Under the pieces are notes generated by a model that saw only the letters and a list, made by a program, of their open reading frames with translations, was not told where the DNA came from and ran no database searches. Source: Gaiella sp. (GTDB taxonomy: Bacteria > Actinomycetota > Thermoleophilia > Gaiellales > Gaiellaceae). Taken from it: DNA of 64,000 bases. Below, piece after piece: positions 53,200 through 61,292 of the stretch (position 1 is the stretch's first letter; each line of letters begins with the position of its first letter). The translations under genes were made by a program, and so were the position numbers. The stretch is from assembly GCA_027493885.1 (NCBI GenBank), contig JAOSJZ010000001.1:3156622-3220621 (forward strand), in the 5' to 3' direction.

Positions 53200-54378
53200 T
53201 CAGGCGGGCGGTACAACGTCGTCGCCGAGTTCGCCGAACATCCGCGCTTCGCTCTTCTCCGCGGCGCCAGGGAAGAGCACCTGAGCCGCGTGCATGTAGC
53301 GCTCGGTGATCGAGCCCTGCGAGTGGCCGGCGCGCGCCTGGACATAGATCTGCGGATTGCCAGCCGCGGCGGCGTGCGTCAGTGACGTGTGCCGGAGGTC
53401 GTGGAAGGGCCGGAACGGTTTCTTGATCCCGGCCCGCGCCAGTGCCGGCTTCAGGTAGCACTTCGCGAGTTTCCCGGTCTCGAGCGGCGTCCCCTTCGTC
53501 GGGTGGCCGAAGACGAGGTCGTCGTCGCCGCGATAGGCGGTGCGCTGCCACTGCTCCTCGAGGACGGCGAGCGTCCGCGGACCGAGCTCGACGACGCGGC
53601 GCGACGCCCTGCTCTTGGGCGTCGTGAACCGTCCGCGAACGAACGTCTCCCGAACCTCGATCTTCGCTTCGAGCAGGTTGACAGTGCCCCAGCGGAGACC
53701 AATCAGCTCGCCGCGGCGAAGCGCGGTGCCGAGCGCGGTGAGGACGATCGCCTTCGCGAGCGTCCACCACATGCGCGAGGCGTCCGAGGCGTCGGCGATC
53801 AGCTCGTCGTAGGCGTTCGCGAGCCTGACGATCTCCGTCTCGGTCAGGACGCTCATCTCGGGCGGCGTAAGGCTCGGCCGGTCGATGCTCGAGATCGGGT
53901 TGCTGCGGATCAGTCGCCAGACGACCGCGCGGCGGAGCATGACGTTCAGGAGCAGGAGTTGGTTCTGGATCGTCTTCGCCGAGAGTCCGCTTCGCGCCTT
54001 GGCTGCGACGTACGCGTCGATCAGCTCCGGCTGCGCCTCGAGCTCGGCGAGGTCGTGGTCGCCGAAGACGGGGAGGAGGTGGCCATCGAGCATGTACCGG
54101 TAGTTCTCGATCGTCGAACGCTTGAGCTTCCGTCCCGGCAGGTAGTCCTGCGTGAAGCGGTCGGCGAAGTCGGCGAAGGTGACGTGGTCGGGCTTGCGGA
54201 AGCCGTCGTCGACCGCCGCGAGGCGCTTGCCGAGCTCGCGCTGCGCCATGCGCTCGGTCCACGGCGGCTCGGGGCCGAGTGTCTCCTGCACCTGCCTCCC
54301 CGCGGCGTCGCGGTACTTGATTCGCCAGACGGCTCCCCGCGTGCCCTCGTTGCGGACGACAGCGGCTCCTCTGGGCAT
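53200..54378 (-). CDS. tyrosine-type site-specific integrase
   Basis: 392-residue phage/ICE integrase. An N-terminal arm-binding domain (WRIKYRDAAGRQVQETLG) is followed by a SAM-like core-binding domain (TFADFADRFTQDYLPGRK, AKARSGLSAKTIQNQL). The catalytic domain has Arg in GTALRRGELIGLRW, HDLRHTSLTHAAAAG (H-x-x-R) and the Tyr nucleophile in GHSQGSITERYMHAA. All catalytic residues are present. ATG at 54378, ten bases after the small excisionase-like gene. It should move the surrounding element; target unproven. Confidence 0.95.
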   Translation of the reverse strand: MPRGAAVVRNEGTRGAVWRIKYRDAAGRQVQETLGPEPPWTERMAQRELGKRLAAVDDGFRKPDHVTFADFADRFTQDYLPGRKLKRSTIENYRYMLDGHLLPVFGDHDLAELEAQPELIDAYVAAKARSGLSAKTIQNQLLLLNVMLRRAVVWRLIRSNPISSIDRPSLTPPEMSVLTETEIVRLANAYDELIADASDASRMWWTLAKAIVLTALGTALRRGELIGLRWGTVNLLEAKIEVRETFVRGRFTTPKSRASRRVVELGPRTLAVLEEQWQRTAYRGDDDLVFGHPTKGTPLETGKLAKCYLKPALARAGIKKPFRPFHDLRHTSLTHAAAAGNPQIYVQARAGHSQGSITERYMHAAQVLFPGAAEKSEARMFGELGDDVVPPA

Positions 54379-54388
54379 CAGCTTCTCC

Positions 54389-54598
54389 TCATGTCGAGAT
54401 CCGCGGGTGGTGTCGCCTGAACGCGGCGGCTTCCTGCTCCGCGACCCAGCCTACGATCGTCTCTTCTCGATAGCGGACGTAGTGTCCGAGCTGAATGTGC
54501 GGGATGCGGCCGCTCCGCGTGTGCTCGCGCACCCAGCTGACCGGGACGCTCAGGCGCTCGGCGACGTCGGCGGCGGTGAGCAGGCGATCCCTCGCCAT
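54389..54598 (-). CDS. excisionase-like small DNA-binding protein
   Basis: 69 residues, AlpA/MerR-like winged helix: LLTAADVAERLSVPVSWVREHTRSGRIPHIQLGHYVRYREETI. This short form directly upstream of an integrase is the usual place for a recombination directionality factor. ATG at 54598. An AT-rich region (54599-54657) upstream separates it from the divergent XRE gene and contains TATACT-like -10 sequences on both strands. Confidence 0.85.
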   Translation of the reverse strand: MARDRLLTAADVAERLSVPVSWVREHTRSGRIPHIQLGHYVRYREETIVGWVAEQEAAAFRRHHPRIST

Positions 54599-54657
54599 AA
54601 CAGATGCATATTAGTATAGCTACCTAATAGAGCCTCCGACAGTGTTAGGGTTGCGAT

Positions 54658-54963
54658 GTGCGTACGGACACAGTGCGAAGCGCGACGCTGCTGCGGGAGG
54701 CGCGACTGCGGGCGGGGTTGTCGCAGCTCGAGCTGGCTGAGGTGTCGGGGAAGGATCGGACGGTGATCGCGCGCTACGAGCAGGGGGTGGTGGCGCCCTC
54801 GATCGACACGCTCGTGGAGATCCTCCGCGCCTGCGGGTTCGACATCCCGTTGGAGCTCGTTCCATTCGACCCGGGCCCGGACGAGCGGCGGCGGGAGCTG
54901 CAGATGCTCTCGCCGGAGCGGCGGTTGGACGCAATGCTGGAACGCCGCCAGCGGGACGGTTGA
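54658..54963 (+). CDS. XRE-family antitoxin/regulator
   Basis: 101 residues. HTH_3 motif: LLREARLRAGLSQLELAEVSGKDRTVIARYEQGVVAPSIDTLVEILRAC. The C-terminal tail (ELQMLSPERRLDAMLERRQRDG) is helical and could bind a partner. GTG at 54658. Only three bases separate it from the nucleotidyltransferase-like gene, the standard layout of a toxin-antitoxin unit. Confidence 0.85.
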   Translation: MRTDTVRSATLLREARLRAGLSQLELAEVSGKDRTVIARYEQGVVAPSIDTLVEILRACGFDIPLELVPFDPGPDERRRELQMLSPERRLDAMLERRQRDG

Positions 54964-54966
54964 GCG

Positions 54967-55560
54967 GTGGCGGTAAGGGAGAACGGGTTCGATCCGCGCG
55001 CGCTGATGGCGGGGTTGCATCGCAACCGCGTCGTCTACGTGCTGATCGGCGGTCTGGCGCGGGTGATCCGCGGCACCGACGAGATCACCAACGGGGTCGA
55101 CATCTGCCCATCGCTTCGTCCCGACAACGTGGAGCGCCTCGGCGAAGCGTTCGAGGACCTGGAGGCACGGCGGGTTGATCGCCGGCGGCTGGTCGTCAAC
55201 GAGGAGACGCTTCGCTCGGAGCGGGTGCTGCGTCTGCGCACCGAGTTCGGCGAGTTGAAGGTGGTCGCCGAGCCGGCGGGAACGAGGCGCGGGTTCAACG
55301 ACCTGCGCCGGGGCGCGACCGTGGAGCACGTCGGCGAGGGCCTCCGCCTGCGGGTGGCGTCGGTGCCGGATCTGGCGCGGATGTCGGCGGCGCTCGCGCA
55401 TGAGCTCGGGCAGCAGCAGGGTCGGGACGCGGAGCGGTTGGCGGAGCTCGAGATCGAGCGCTCGCGCGAGCTGCGGCGGATCATGGAGGTCGAGGTCGGG
55501 CTCGACCGGACTCTCGGGCTGGAGCGCGAGATCGACCGGGGCATGGATATCGGGATGTAG
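54967..55560 (+). CDS. nucleotidyltransferase-fold protein with degenerate catalytic site
   Basis: 197 residues. VVYVLIGGLARVIRGTDEITNGVDICPS matches the NTase helix-turn (GG...G...T-x-D-x-D), but the first catalytic Asp is Gly (TNGVD) and only the second Asp remains. LRLRTEFGELKVVAEPAGTRRGF provides the later strand. The C terminus is a long charged helix. With the XRE gene it forms a candidate toxin-antitoxin pair, perhaps with altered activity. GTG at 54967; the 3' end runs tail-to-tail into the relaxase gene. Confidence 0.78.
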   Translation: MAVRENGFDPRALMAGLHRNRVVYVLIGGLARVIRGTDEITNGVDICPSLRPDNVERLGEAFEDLEARRVDRRRLVVNEETLRSERVLRLRTEFGELKVVAEPAGTRRGFNDLRRGATVEHVGEGLRLRVASVPDLARMSAALAHELGQQQGRDAERLAELEIERSRELRRIMEVEVGLDRTLGLEREIDRGMDIGM

Positions 55561-58474
55561 TTACAGCTCGATTCCGCGGGTCGAGCCCGCGTACGCGTTC
55601 GAGGCTGTGGCTGATCGCGCGCTCGCGGCTGAGGCCGCGCTCGGGGCGTGGTGCGCTCCGGGCAAGCTCGAGGATCCGCTCGCGGTTGAGCCGCCGCCTA
55701 CTTTCGACCTGGTCGAGCTCCCGGTCGAGGCGCGCGACTCTTTCTTCGCGTTGGCCGATCGTTTCGCGGAGCGTGCGCCGGTGGCGGGCGCGGGCGAGTG
55801 CGCCCATCGTCTCGAGCTTACGTCTCGTTTCGTGCAGCTCGTGCGCAGCCTTGAGGCGTTCCTGCTTGAGCGTCTTCTGCCACTCGTCGAGCTGCCGAGT
55901 CTCCAAGGTGAGCCTGGCGCGGTCGGAGAGCAGGGTGCCGCCGCGCGTCGCATCGAGGGCGAGCAGCTCGGCGGCGGGGCGGCTGAGCGCGTCGGCGAGC
56001 CGGTCGACCGGACCCGCAGGCTCGATCCGGTGCGGCGACGCATCGCGGTCGAAACAGTCCTCGATCGTGTACAGGCGCGTCTGCTCGCGCGCGCGGCTCA
56101 GGGCGACGTAGCCCCACTCCTTGAGCGCGCGCTGGTAGTCCGCGAGCACGAATGCCCGCTCGACCGTGAGCCCTTGCGTCTTGTGACCGGTGAGCGCGTA
56201 CCCGTAGGCGACGTGACCGGCGTCGACGTAATCTGCGGGCAGCTCGACGCGCCGCTTGTCGTCGAGGTCGACGACGACTGACCGCCGCTTGGGGTCGACG
56301 TCGACGATCGTGCCGCGGCTGCCGTTGGTGACGGCGAGCCGGCGGTCGTTGCGGGTGCAGAGGATCCGGTCGCCGACGGCAAGCTCGAGCCCGTTCTCGA
56401 GTTGCAGCCGACGGCGGCCGAGTCGGCCTTGGTCGTCGAGGAGGGTGCGGGCGACGGAGTTCAGCTCGGCGACGTCGGCGCGTCGGTACGCGATCATCAC
56501 GCTCCGGTCCGGATCGGCGCTGGCCGCCCGCCACCAGTCGACAAGCAGCCTCGCCTTCGCCTCCGCGCGCGTGTGGACCACTGTGAGCCGCCCCTGCTCG
56601 GCGGCGTAGGCGAGGTAGTCGCGCGGCCGGCCTGCACGAAGGAGGGCCAGCGCTTCGCCCTCGAGTTCGTCGCGCTGGCGCCGGTTGTCGCTCAGCTCGA
56701 TCGCGCCTTTGCGCTCGACGATTGCCGCGTATAGGCCGCCCGGTCCGACGGCGGGAAGTTGCGCCGGGTCGCCGACGAGGACGAGCTTCGCGTGCGCGTG
56801 CTCTGCCTGCCAGAGCAGTCGGCTGAGCGTTCGCGTGTCGGCCATCCCCGCTTCGTCGACGACGACCAGGCAGCGGTCCGGCAGCCCGCCGTGCTCTCTG
56901 GCTTCGGCGAGGAGGCGGTGCAGGGTCCCGCTGGGCAGGCCGGTCTCGGCGGCGAGATTGGCGGCGGCGACACCGGACGGTGCGGCGCCGATCGCGACGT
57001 GTCCCTCGCGCCGGAAGGTGTCGGCGAGCGCGGCGAGCGCCGTGGTCTTGCCGCTGCCGGCGTGGCCGACGACGCAGACGACCCGTTCCGGGCTCGCCGC
57101 GACCGCGCGGACCATCGCGGCCTGCTCCCGACTGAGCGGCCGCTTCCGCTCGGCGACGGCCTTCGCGACCGTCTCCTCGGCGACGGTCGGAACGCGCCGC
57201 GCGTCCGTGTTCGTCGCCACTTTCACCGCGACGCGTTCCTGTCGGAGCAGCTCCTCGGTCGAGTAACGCGCCGGACGGCCGATCGTCGCGCGCTCCACGG
57301 TCGCGACCTCATCGTTGCTGAGGAAGTCGCGGACGAGCGCGAGCACCCGCTCTACCGGGGCTCCCTGACGGTTCGCCTGCGCCCAGGCAATCACTGCGTC
57401 CGGGCCGGAGAAGGTGGAGCGCTTCTCGGTCAGCCCCTCCGGGCCGGCGAGGTGTGCTGCGATTTCGGCGACGCGCCGCGGGTCGACGTGGTGCTCGACC
57501 GCCCGGCCGAGCAGCCGCTTCAGCTCTCGTCGGCCCAGGTCGTGCTCGGCCGCCCGCGCCCGCCACTCCTCGCGCAGCCTGGGCAGATCAACCGGCTCCT
57601 TCCGATCGCGCGTCTCCACCGCCGCCACCTTGGCGGCATAGAAGCCGGTGCTGCCGTGGCGCTCGAGGTAGTCGAGCACCTGCACCCGCCTCTGCGAGAA
57701 CGCCTTCAGCGCGTGGTCGGGGACGCCGGCGATCTCCGCCATCCCCTTCACTGGCTCGCGCCACTCGACCCCAAGCGACCGGGTGAGCTCGAACCGAAGC
57801 TGCGACTGGTACAGGTAGCCGGCCGCGAGCCGGTAGGTCTTGAGGATCGGCGCTCCGTCCAGCGCCCTCCACTCGCCGTCCGAGGGCGTCTTCGCCATGT
57901 TGGCGACGATCACGTGCGTGTGCAGGTGCGGATCCTGCGCGCGGGAGGTTCGATGGTGATACGCCGCGGCGACGAAGCCGGAGCCCCGTTCCCGGACCCG
58001 CCCATTCTTGCCCTTGCGCGTCACGCATGCCCGCTCTTCGAGGTAGGCCAGCGTTGCCTGCCAGGCCGCCAGGTGCGCCTGGTTCACCGCATGCCGCACC
58101 TCTTCCGAGCCGAGCGCGTGCAGGAGGCTGACGCTCTTCGGCGGCGAGAAGACCAGGTCGTAACCGGCGACCGGCTTCAATGGCTTCTGCTCGACGTACC
58201 GCTCCCCGGTCGCCGGATCGATCCTCTCAATCGTCGTCTGCTTGGTTGGCGCTTGCGCGCGGAGCAACGTCCCCGTGAGGGGATGACGGCCCGAGATCAA
58301 CCTCCCGAGCTCGCCGTCACCGACTGTTCCTACGAGCTCGAGCTCTCCTGCGCCGCGCCCTGCCCACACGCCGGGCGACTCGCCGCCACCCGCGTAGTAG
58401 TCGTCGGTCCCATCCGCGACCGACCGCTCATAGTAGGCCTCCTGCCCCGGCGACAGCTTCGACACCGCCAGCAT
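55481..58474 (-). CDS. MobF-family relaxase-helicase (TraA/TrwC type)
   Basis: 997 residues. Relaxase domain: tyrosine pairs YY14-15 and YY26-27, FSPPKSVSLLHALG, and the metal triad PHLHTHVIVAN (His183, 185, 187). RecD-like helicase domain: Walker A VVGHAGSGKTTALAAL (469-480), VVVDEAGMAD, LVGDPAQLPAVGPGG, and the closing GHKTQGLTVERAFVLAD and YVALSRAREQTRLY. It nicks oriT and unwinds the transferred strand. As read, the 3' end overlaps the convergent NTase gene by 80 bases. A shift to the next frame would stop at 55561, directly abutting it. ATG at 58474. Confidence 0.93.
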   Translation of the reverse strand: MLAVSKLSPGQEAYYERSVADGTDDYYAGGGESPGVWAGRGAGELELVGTVGDGELGRLISGRHPLTGTLLRAQAPTKQTTIERIDPATGERYVEQKPLKPVAGYDLVFSPPKSVSLLHALGSEEVRHAVNQAHLAAWQATLAYLEERACVTRKGKNGRVRERGSGFVAAAYHHRTSRAQDPHLHTHVIVANMAKTPSDGEWRALDGAPILKTYRLAAGYLYQSQLRFELTRSLGVEWREPVKGMAEIAGVPDHALKAFSQRRVQVLDYLERHGSTGFYAAKVAAVETRDRKEPVDLPRLREEWRARAAEHDLGRRELKRLLGRAVEHHVDPRRVAEIAAHLAGPEGLTEKRSTFSGPDAVIAWAQANRQGAPVERVLALVRDFLSNDEVATVERATIGRPARYSTEELLRQERVAVKVATNTDARRVPTVAEETVAKAVAERKRPLSREQAAMVRAVAASPERVVCVVGHAGSGKTTALAALADTFRREGHVAIGAAPSGVAAANLAAETGLPSGTLHRLLAEAREHGGLPDRCLVVVDEAGMADTRTLSRLLWQAEHAHAKLVLVGDPAQLPAVGPGGLYAAIVERKGAIELSDNRRQRDELEGEALALLRAGRPRDYLAYAAEQGRLTVVHTRAEAKARLLVDWWRAASADPDRSVMIAYRRADVAELNSVARTLLDDQGRLGRRRLQLENGLELAVGDRILCTRNDRRLAVTNGSRGTIVDVDPKRRSVVVDLDDKRRVELPADYVDAGHVAYGYALTGHKTQGLTVERAFVLADYQRALKEWGYVALSRAREQTRLYTIEDCFDRDASPHRIEPAGPVDRLADALSRPAAELLALDATRGGTLLSDRARLTLETRQLDEWQKTLKQERLKAAHELHETRRKLETMGALARARHRRTLRETIGQREERVARLDRELDQVESRRRLNRERILELARSAPRPERGLSRERAISHSLERVRGLDPRNRAVTTSRYPCPGRSRAPARESGRARPRPP

Positions 58475-58486
58475 CGAGGCATTCTA

Positions 58487-58549
58487 GCATCAAGGATGCA
58501 TATGTGTCTCTCCTTGGTCGAGGTTGGGAAGATAAGGGAACATATGTTC
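58487..58549. promoter_or_regulatory. palindromes in the divergent relaxase/antitoxin gap
   Basis: Two perfect inverted repeats: GCATC-AAG-GATGC at 58487-58499 just before the relaxase start, and the 12-bp palindrome GAACATATGTTC at 58538-58549, 18 bases before the antitoxin ATG. The gap is AT-rich compared with its surroundings. The second is a natural operator for the HTH antitoxin. The first could be an operator or part of oriT. Confidence 0.5.
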
Positions 58550-58566
58550 GATAGACTCCGGGAAGG

Positions 58567-59300
58567 ATGACGAGGCGACCGCCGAATACACTCCGCGACG
58601 TGGCTGAAGTAGCTGACCTACTCGAGCGTCCGATCTACGGTGTCGCACAGGTCGACCGCTTGCTCGGCTTGTCGCCCGGCACGGCCCGTCGCTGGATCGA
58701 TGGATACCGTCGGGCCGGCAAGGACTACCCGCCGGTTGTGCGCATCGAGCCGACTGGGGAGGAGTTGGTCACGTGGGGCGAGTTCGTCGAAACCCGGCTG
58801 CTCTCCGAATACCGCGACGCAGGGGTGCCGCTGATCAGGATGCGCCCGGCGATCGACCGCCTGCGTGAACAGTTCCATCCGCGCTACCCGCTAGCCCACT
58901 CGCGCCCATTCCTCGACATCCACGGTCGGGAGCTCGTGCTTCGAGCGCAAGAGGAAGTTGGGCTTGAGCGCGAGCTACTGCTTGTCGTCGTCCGCAATGA
59001 ACAGATCGTGTTGTCGCCGCCAGCTGAACAGTTCGTCCGGTCGGCTGAGTTCGACAAGCAGACGCAGGTTGTCGAGCGGCTGAGGCCCGTAGCAGACATC
59101 GATGAGGTTGTCATCGACCCCTCCGCCAGTTCGGTGAACCCGTCGTGCGCAGCGTTCGCACAGAGGTCATCGCCGAGCAAGTCCGTGTTGGCGAGACGAT
59201 CGATGGAATCGCCGAGCTCTATGACCTCGACCGTCACCTGGTCGAGGCAGCGCTTCGCTACGAGCTGATCTGCGGCGCGGGCAAGGAGCTCGCTGCCTGA
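58567..59300 (+). CDS. HTH + DUF433 antitoxin, frameshifted
   Basis: N-terminal MerR-like HTH: IYGVAQVDRLLGLSPGTARRWIDGYRR, then LVTWGEFVETRLLSEYRDAG. After VIDPL the frame is broken at the C run 59118-59121. Adding one C continues as RQFGEPVVRSVRTEVIAEQV and GETIDGIAELYDLDRHLVEAALRYEL, a DUF433 domain that ends ICGAGKELAA at TGA 59298-59300. The corrected length is about 245 residues. DUF433 antitoxins pair with PIN-like toxins, and one follows. ATG at 58567. Confidence 0.8.
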
Positions 59301-59353
59301 CCGCCTGGCCAGGCTCGCGCCGGCCGAGTGGCTCTTCTGCACCACGGTGACCG

Positions 59354-59764
59354 ATGCCGGCCGATCCCTCTCAGCTCCGCCTATTCGTTGACGAAAGCGC
59401 GCTCGGCCTCGGCAAGGTGCTCGCAATGGCGCGGCGCGATGTCGTCCATACGGGCCACCCACTCGTTCCAGAGGTCCCTCTCGGCACTGTCGATCCTGTG
59501 TGGATTCCAGCGGTTGCGGCTCGAGGCCTCGCTGTGATCGCTCGCGACAAGCGGATCCGGACCAAGCCAGGAGAGCTCGCCCTCCTCCGGCAACATGGCC
59601 TGCGTGTCTTCTGGATCGCCGGCAAGCGAGACCTCTCGACGTGGGACGCGCTTACACGCCTCGTCCGCCGTTGGGCCGACATCGAGCGTGCGCTCGAGAA
59701 CAAGGGTGCCGGGCCCTGGTTCGTCGCCGTGAACGAGGCCAACGTAAGAGAAATCCAAGTGTGA
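59354..59764 (+). CDS. PIN-like toxin (DUF5615/Mut7-C-like)
   Basis: 136 residues. LRLFVDESALGLGKVLAMAR gives the first acidic strand, HPLVPEVPLGTVDPVWIPAVAARGLAVIARDKRIRTKPGELALL supplies the central Asp-Lys region of PIN-like RNases, and HGLRVFWIAGKRDLSTWDALTRLVRRW the third strand. With the DUF433 protein it forms a VapBC-like unit cleaving RNA. ATG at 59354, 53 bases after the corrected antitoxin stop. Confidence 0.8.
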   Translation: MPADPSQLRLFVDESALGLGKVLAMARRDVVHTGHPLVPEVPLGTVDPVWIPAVAARGLAVIARDKRIRTKPGELALLRQHGLRVFWIAGKRDLSTWDALTRLVRRWADIERALENKGAGPWFVAVNEANVREIQV

Positions 59765-59872
59765 CGGCAGTCGTACGTGGCCGGCGCGGATGTTCGCGCG
59801 AACCAGGGGAGAGGCCCGGCGAGCGTCAACGGCCACTGACGCACACGGCGCCAGTACGCGTCGTGACGATGG

Positions 59873-60562
59873 TCAGCGCCCCTCGATCAGTTCCTGTTGG
59901 TTTTCGGCGAGCTGTTCGAGTGAGGGCTTCCAGCCGAAGCGAATGAAGAACTCTCGCGCCATCTCGTTCGCCTTCTCGCGAGGCTCTGCCACGAGGACGT
60001 CACGAGGCAGGGGGCTCGTCCTCCGAATGCTTTCCACATTGGCTCGCGGTGGACTCGCGAATGGCACGCGACGTGGGTGTCCCACCACAAGAGCGCGTCC
60101 CTGGAGCCCGTTGAGCTCGACATCCACGACCATCTCTTCGTCGCCCGCCGGACCGAGCGCGAGGCGAGCTGCAAGTTCGAAGACTTCGGTTAGGTAGTAA
60201 ACGATCTCCCAGATCTCAATGACGGCGTTGAAGCCGTTGGGAACGGGCGTGGCTTCTCGACCGCTTCGCCAGTCCGCAGAGATCGAGCGCAGCTGGATGA
60301 ACTGCCCACTCTCGAAGAAGCGCCATGCTTCGTAGTGCGACACCAGTTCGGCGTCGATGTCTTGGCCAATCCAGTTGTCGCCCCGGAGCAGGTCCTGGCG
60401 CGGGTCGACCATGGGCACAGGCCATCCACGGAGTCGCACGGCGGCCTTGGCCACGATTTCGTCCAGCTGTCCGTACTCAACTCGGTGCTCGACGAGGGGC
60501 TGTGGCCGAATCGCGACGTCCCAGTGCCCCTTCGAATGGATCTTGTCCGTGACTTCGCTCAA
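59873..60562 (-). CDS. hypothetical protein partnered with an AlbA_2 protein
   Basis: 229 residues, no family recognised. It contains AWRFFESGQFIQLRSISADWR, NAVIEIWEIVYYLTEVFELAARLAL and DEEMVVDVELNGLQGRALVV, alternating alpha/beta, and a charged C terminus REKANEMAREFFIRFGWKPS. Aromatic-rich WEIVYYLTEVFEL may be a packing helix; no membrane segment or known catalytic motif. TTG start at 60562 overlaps the upstream gene's stop as TTGA, so it is co-translated with the AlbA_2 protein. Confidence 0.7.
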   Translation of the reverse strand: MSEVTDKIHSKGHWDVAIRPQPLVEHRVEYGQLDEIVAKAAVRLRGWPVPMVDPRQDLLRGDNWIGQDIDAELVSHYEAWRFFESGQFIQLRSISADWRSGREATPVPNGFNAVIEIWEIVYYLTEVFELAARLALGPAGDEEMVVDVELNGLQGRALVVGHPRRVPFASPPRANVESIRRTSPLPRDVLVAEPREKANEMAREFFIRFGWKPSLEQLAENQQELIEGR

Positions 60563-61185
60563 CCCCAGGCCTTTGCTCGCTCCTCGTCATATCTCTCGTC
60601 GTCCGACGGGATCCTCGGCTCACGAGTTGCAGTCGCCAGCGACAGCCCCGCGCGCTCGGCCGTCTCGACATATGCGCGAAGGGCTTTCTCCGTGGCCAAG
60701 TCGACGATTTCTCTCATCTCCACCGACGAGGCCACTTCAGACGTCTCGGGCACCTTCCGTGGTCGCACGTACAGGGCGCCCCTGCGCAGTACGTCGGGGT
60801 AATCCTTGGCGCAGAGGTGTGGGATGTCGGTGAACTCGAAGACTCTGATGAGCGCAACCGTCGTGCCGCTCGGAAGAGTGATCCCAGCAACATCGAACCG
60901 AAGAGGGGGGTCGGCGTATTCGGCCATCTTCCGAGCAACATCGTCATACGCCAGCCATGACGCCAGGTCGGTGGCCCCGAGGCCTGGGAGCATCGCAGCC
61001 GGATCGGTGTCGTCGATTCCGACGGCCACATGTCCGCCGTCTCGGAGATTGCCCATGCTGAGCGCGGCGCGCGCGACCTTCGCGAAGAGGTGCGCGTCGG
61101 TGCGGGGGCCCGGACCTTTCAGTTCGAGGCCGCGCAACTCGTACCCTGAGCTGAGAAGGTTGGCGAGTTCATCCGGCGAGAACAC
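60559..61185 (-). CDS. AlbA_2/Schlafen-type putative nucleic-acid-binding protein
   Basis: 208 residues. YELRGLELKGPGPRTDAHLFAKVARAALSMGNLRDGGHVAVGIDD is the AlbA_2 (AAA_4/Schlafen core) signature: E-x-K, then a helix and GG-x2-x-G-I-D. The middle has VALIRVFEFTDIPHLCAKDYP and GALYVRPRKVPETSEVAS. Such proteins occur in defence and toxin-antitoxin settings; some Schlafen relatives cut tRNA. It is coupled to an unknown downstream gene and lies beside a type I restriction locus. Confidence 0.8.
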   Translation of the reverse strand: MFSPDELANLLSSGYELRGLELKGPGPRTDAHLFAKVARAALSMGNLRDGGHVAVGIDDTDPAAMLPGLGATDLASWLAYDDVARKMAEYADPPLRFDVAGITLPSGTTVALIRVFEFTDIPHLCAKDYPDVLRRGALYVRPRKVPETSEVASSVEMREIVDLATEKALRAYVETAERAGLSLATATREPRIPSDDERYDEERAKAWG

Positions 61186-61292
61186 GGTGCCACTGTAGGC
61201 ATCAGCGGCGATGTGCGGATCGCCGTGCGCCGTGCGTCGGGGTTCGAGCCGGTAAGAGCCATGTCCGCCGTAGCGGATTACGCTTTGCCGGC

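Noticed and set aside
53060-54262. 400-residue minus-strand open frame over the integrase
   Set aside because: It is the alternative frame of the integrase; the integrase frame has all catalytic motifs.
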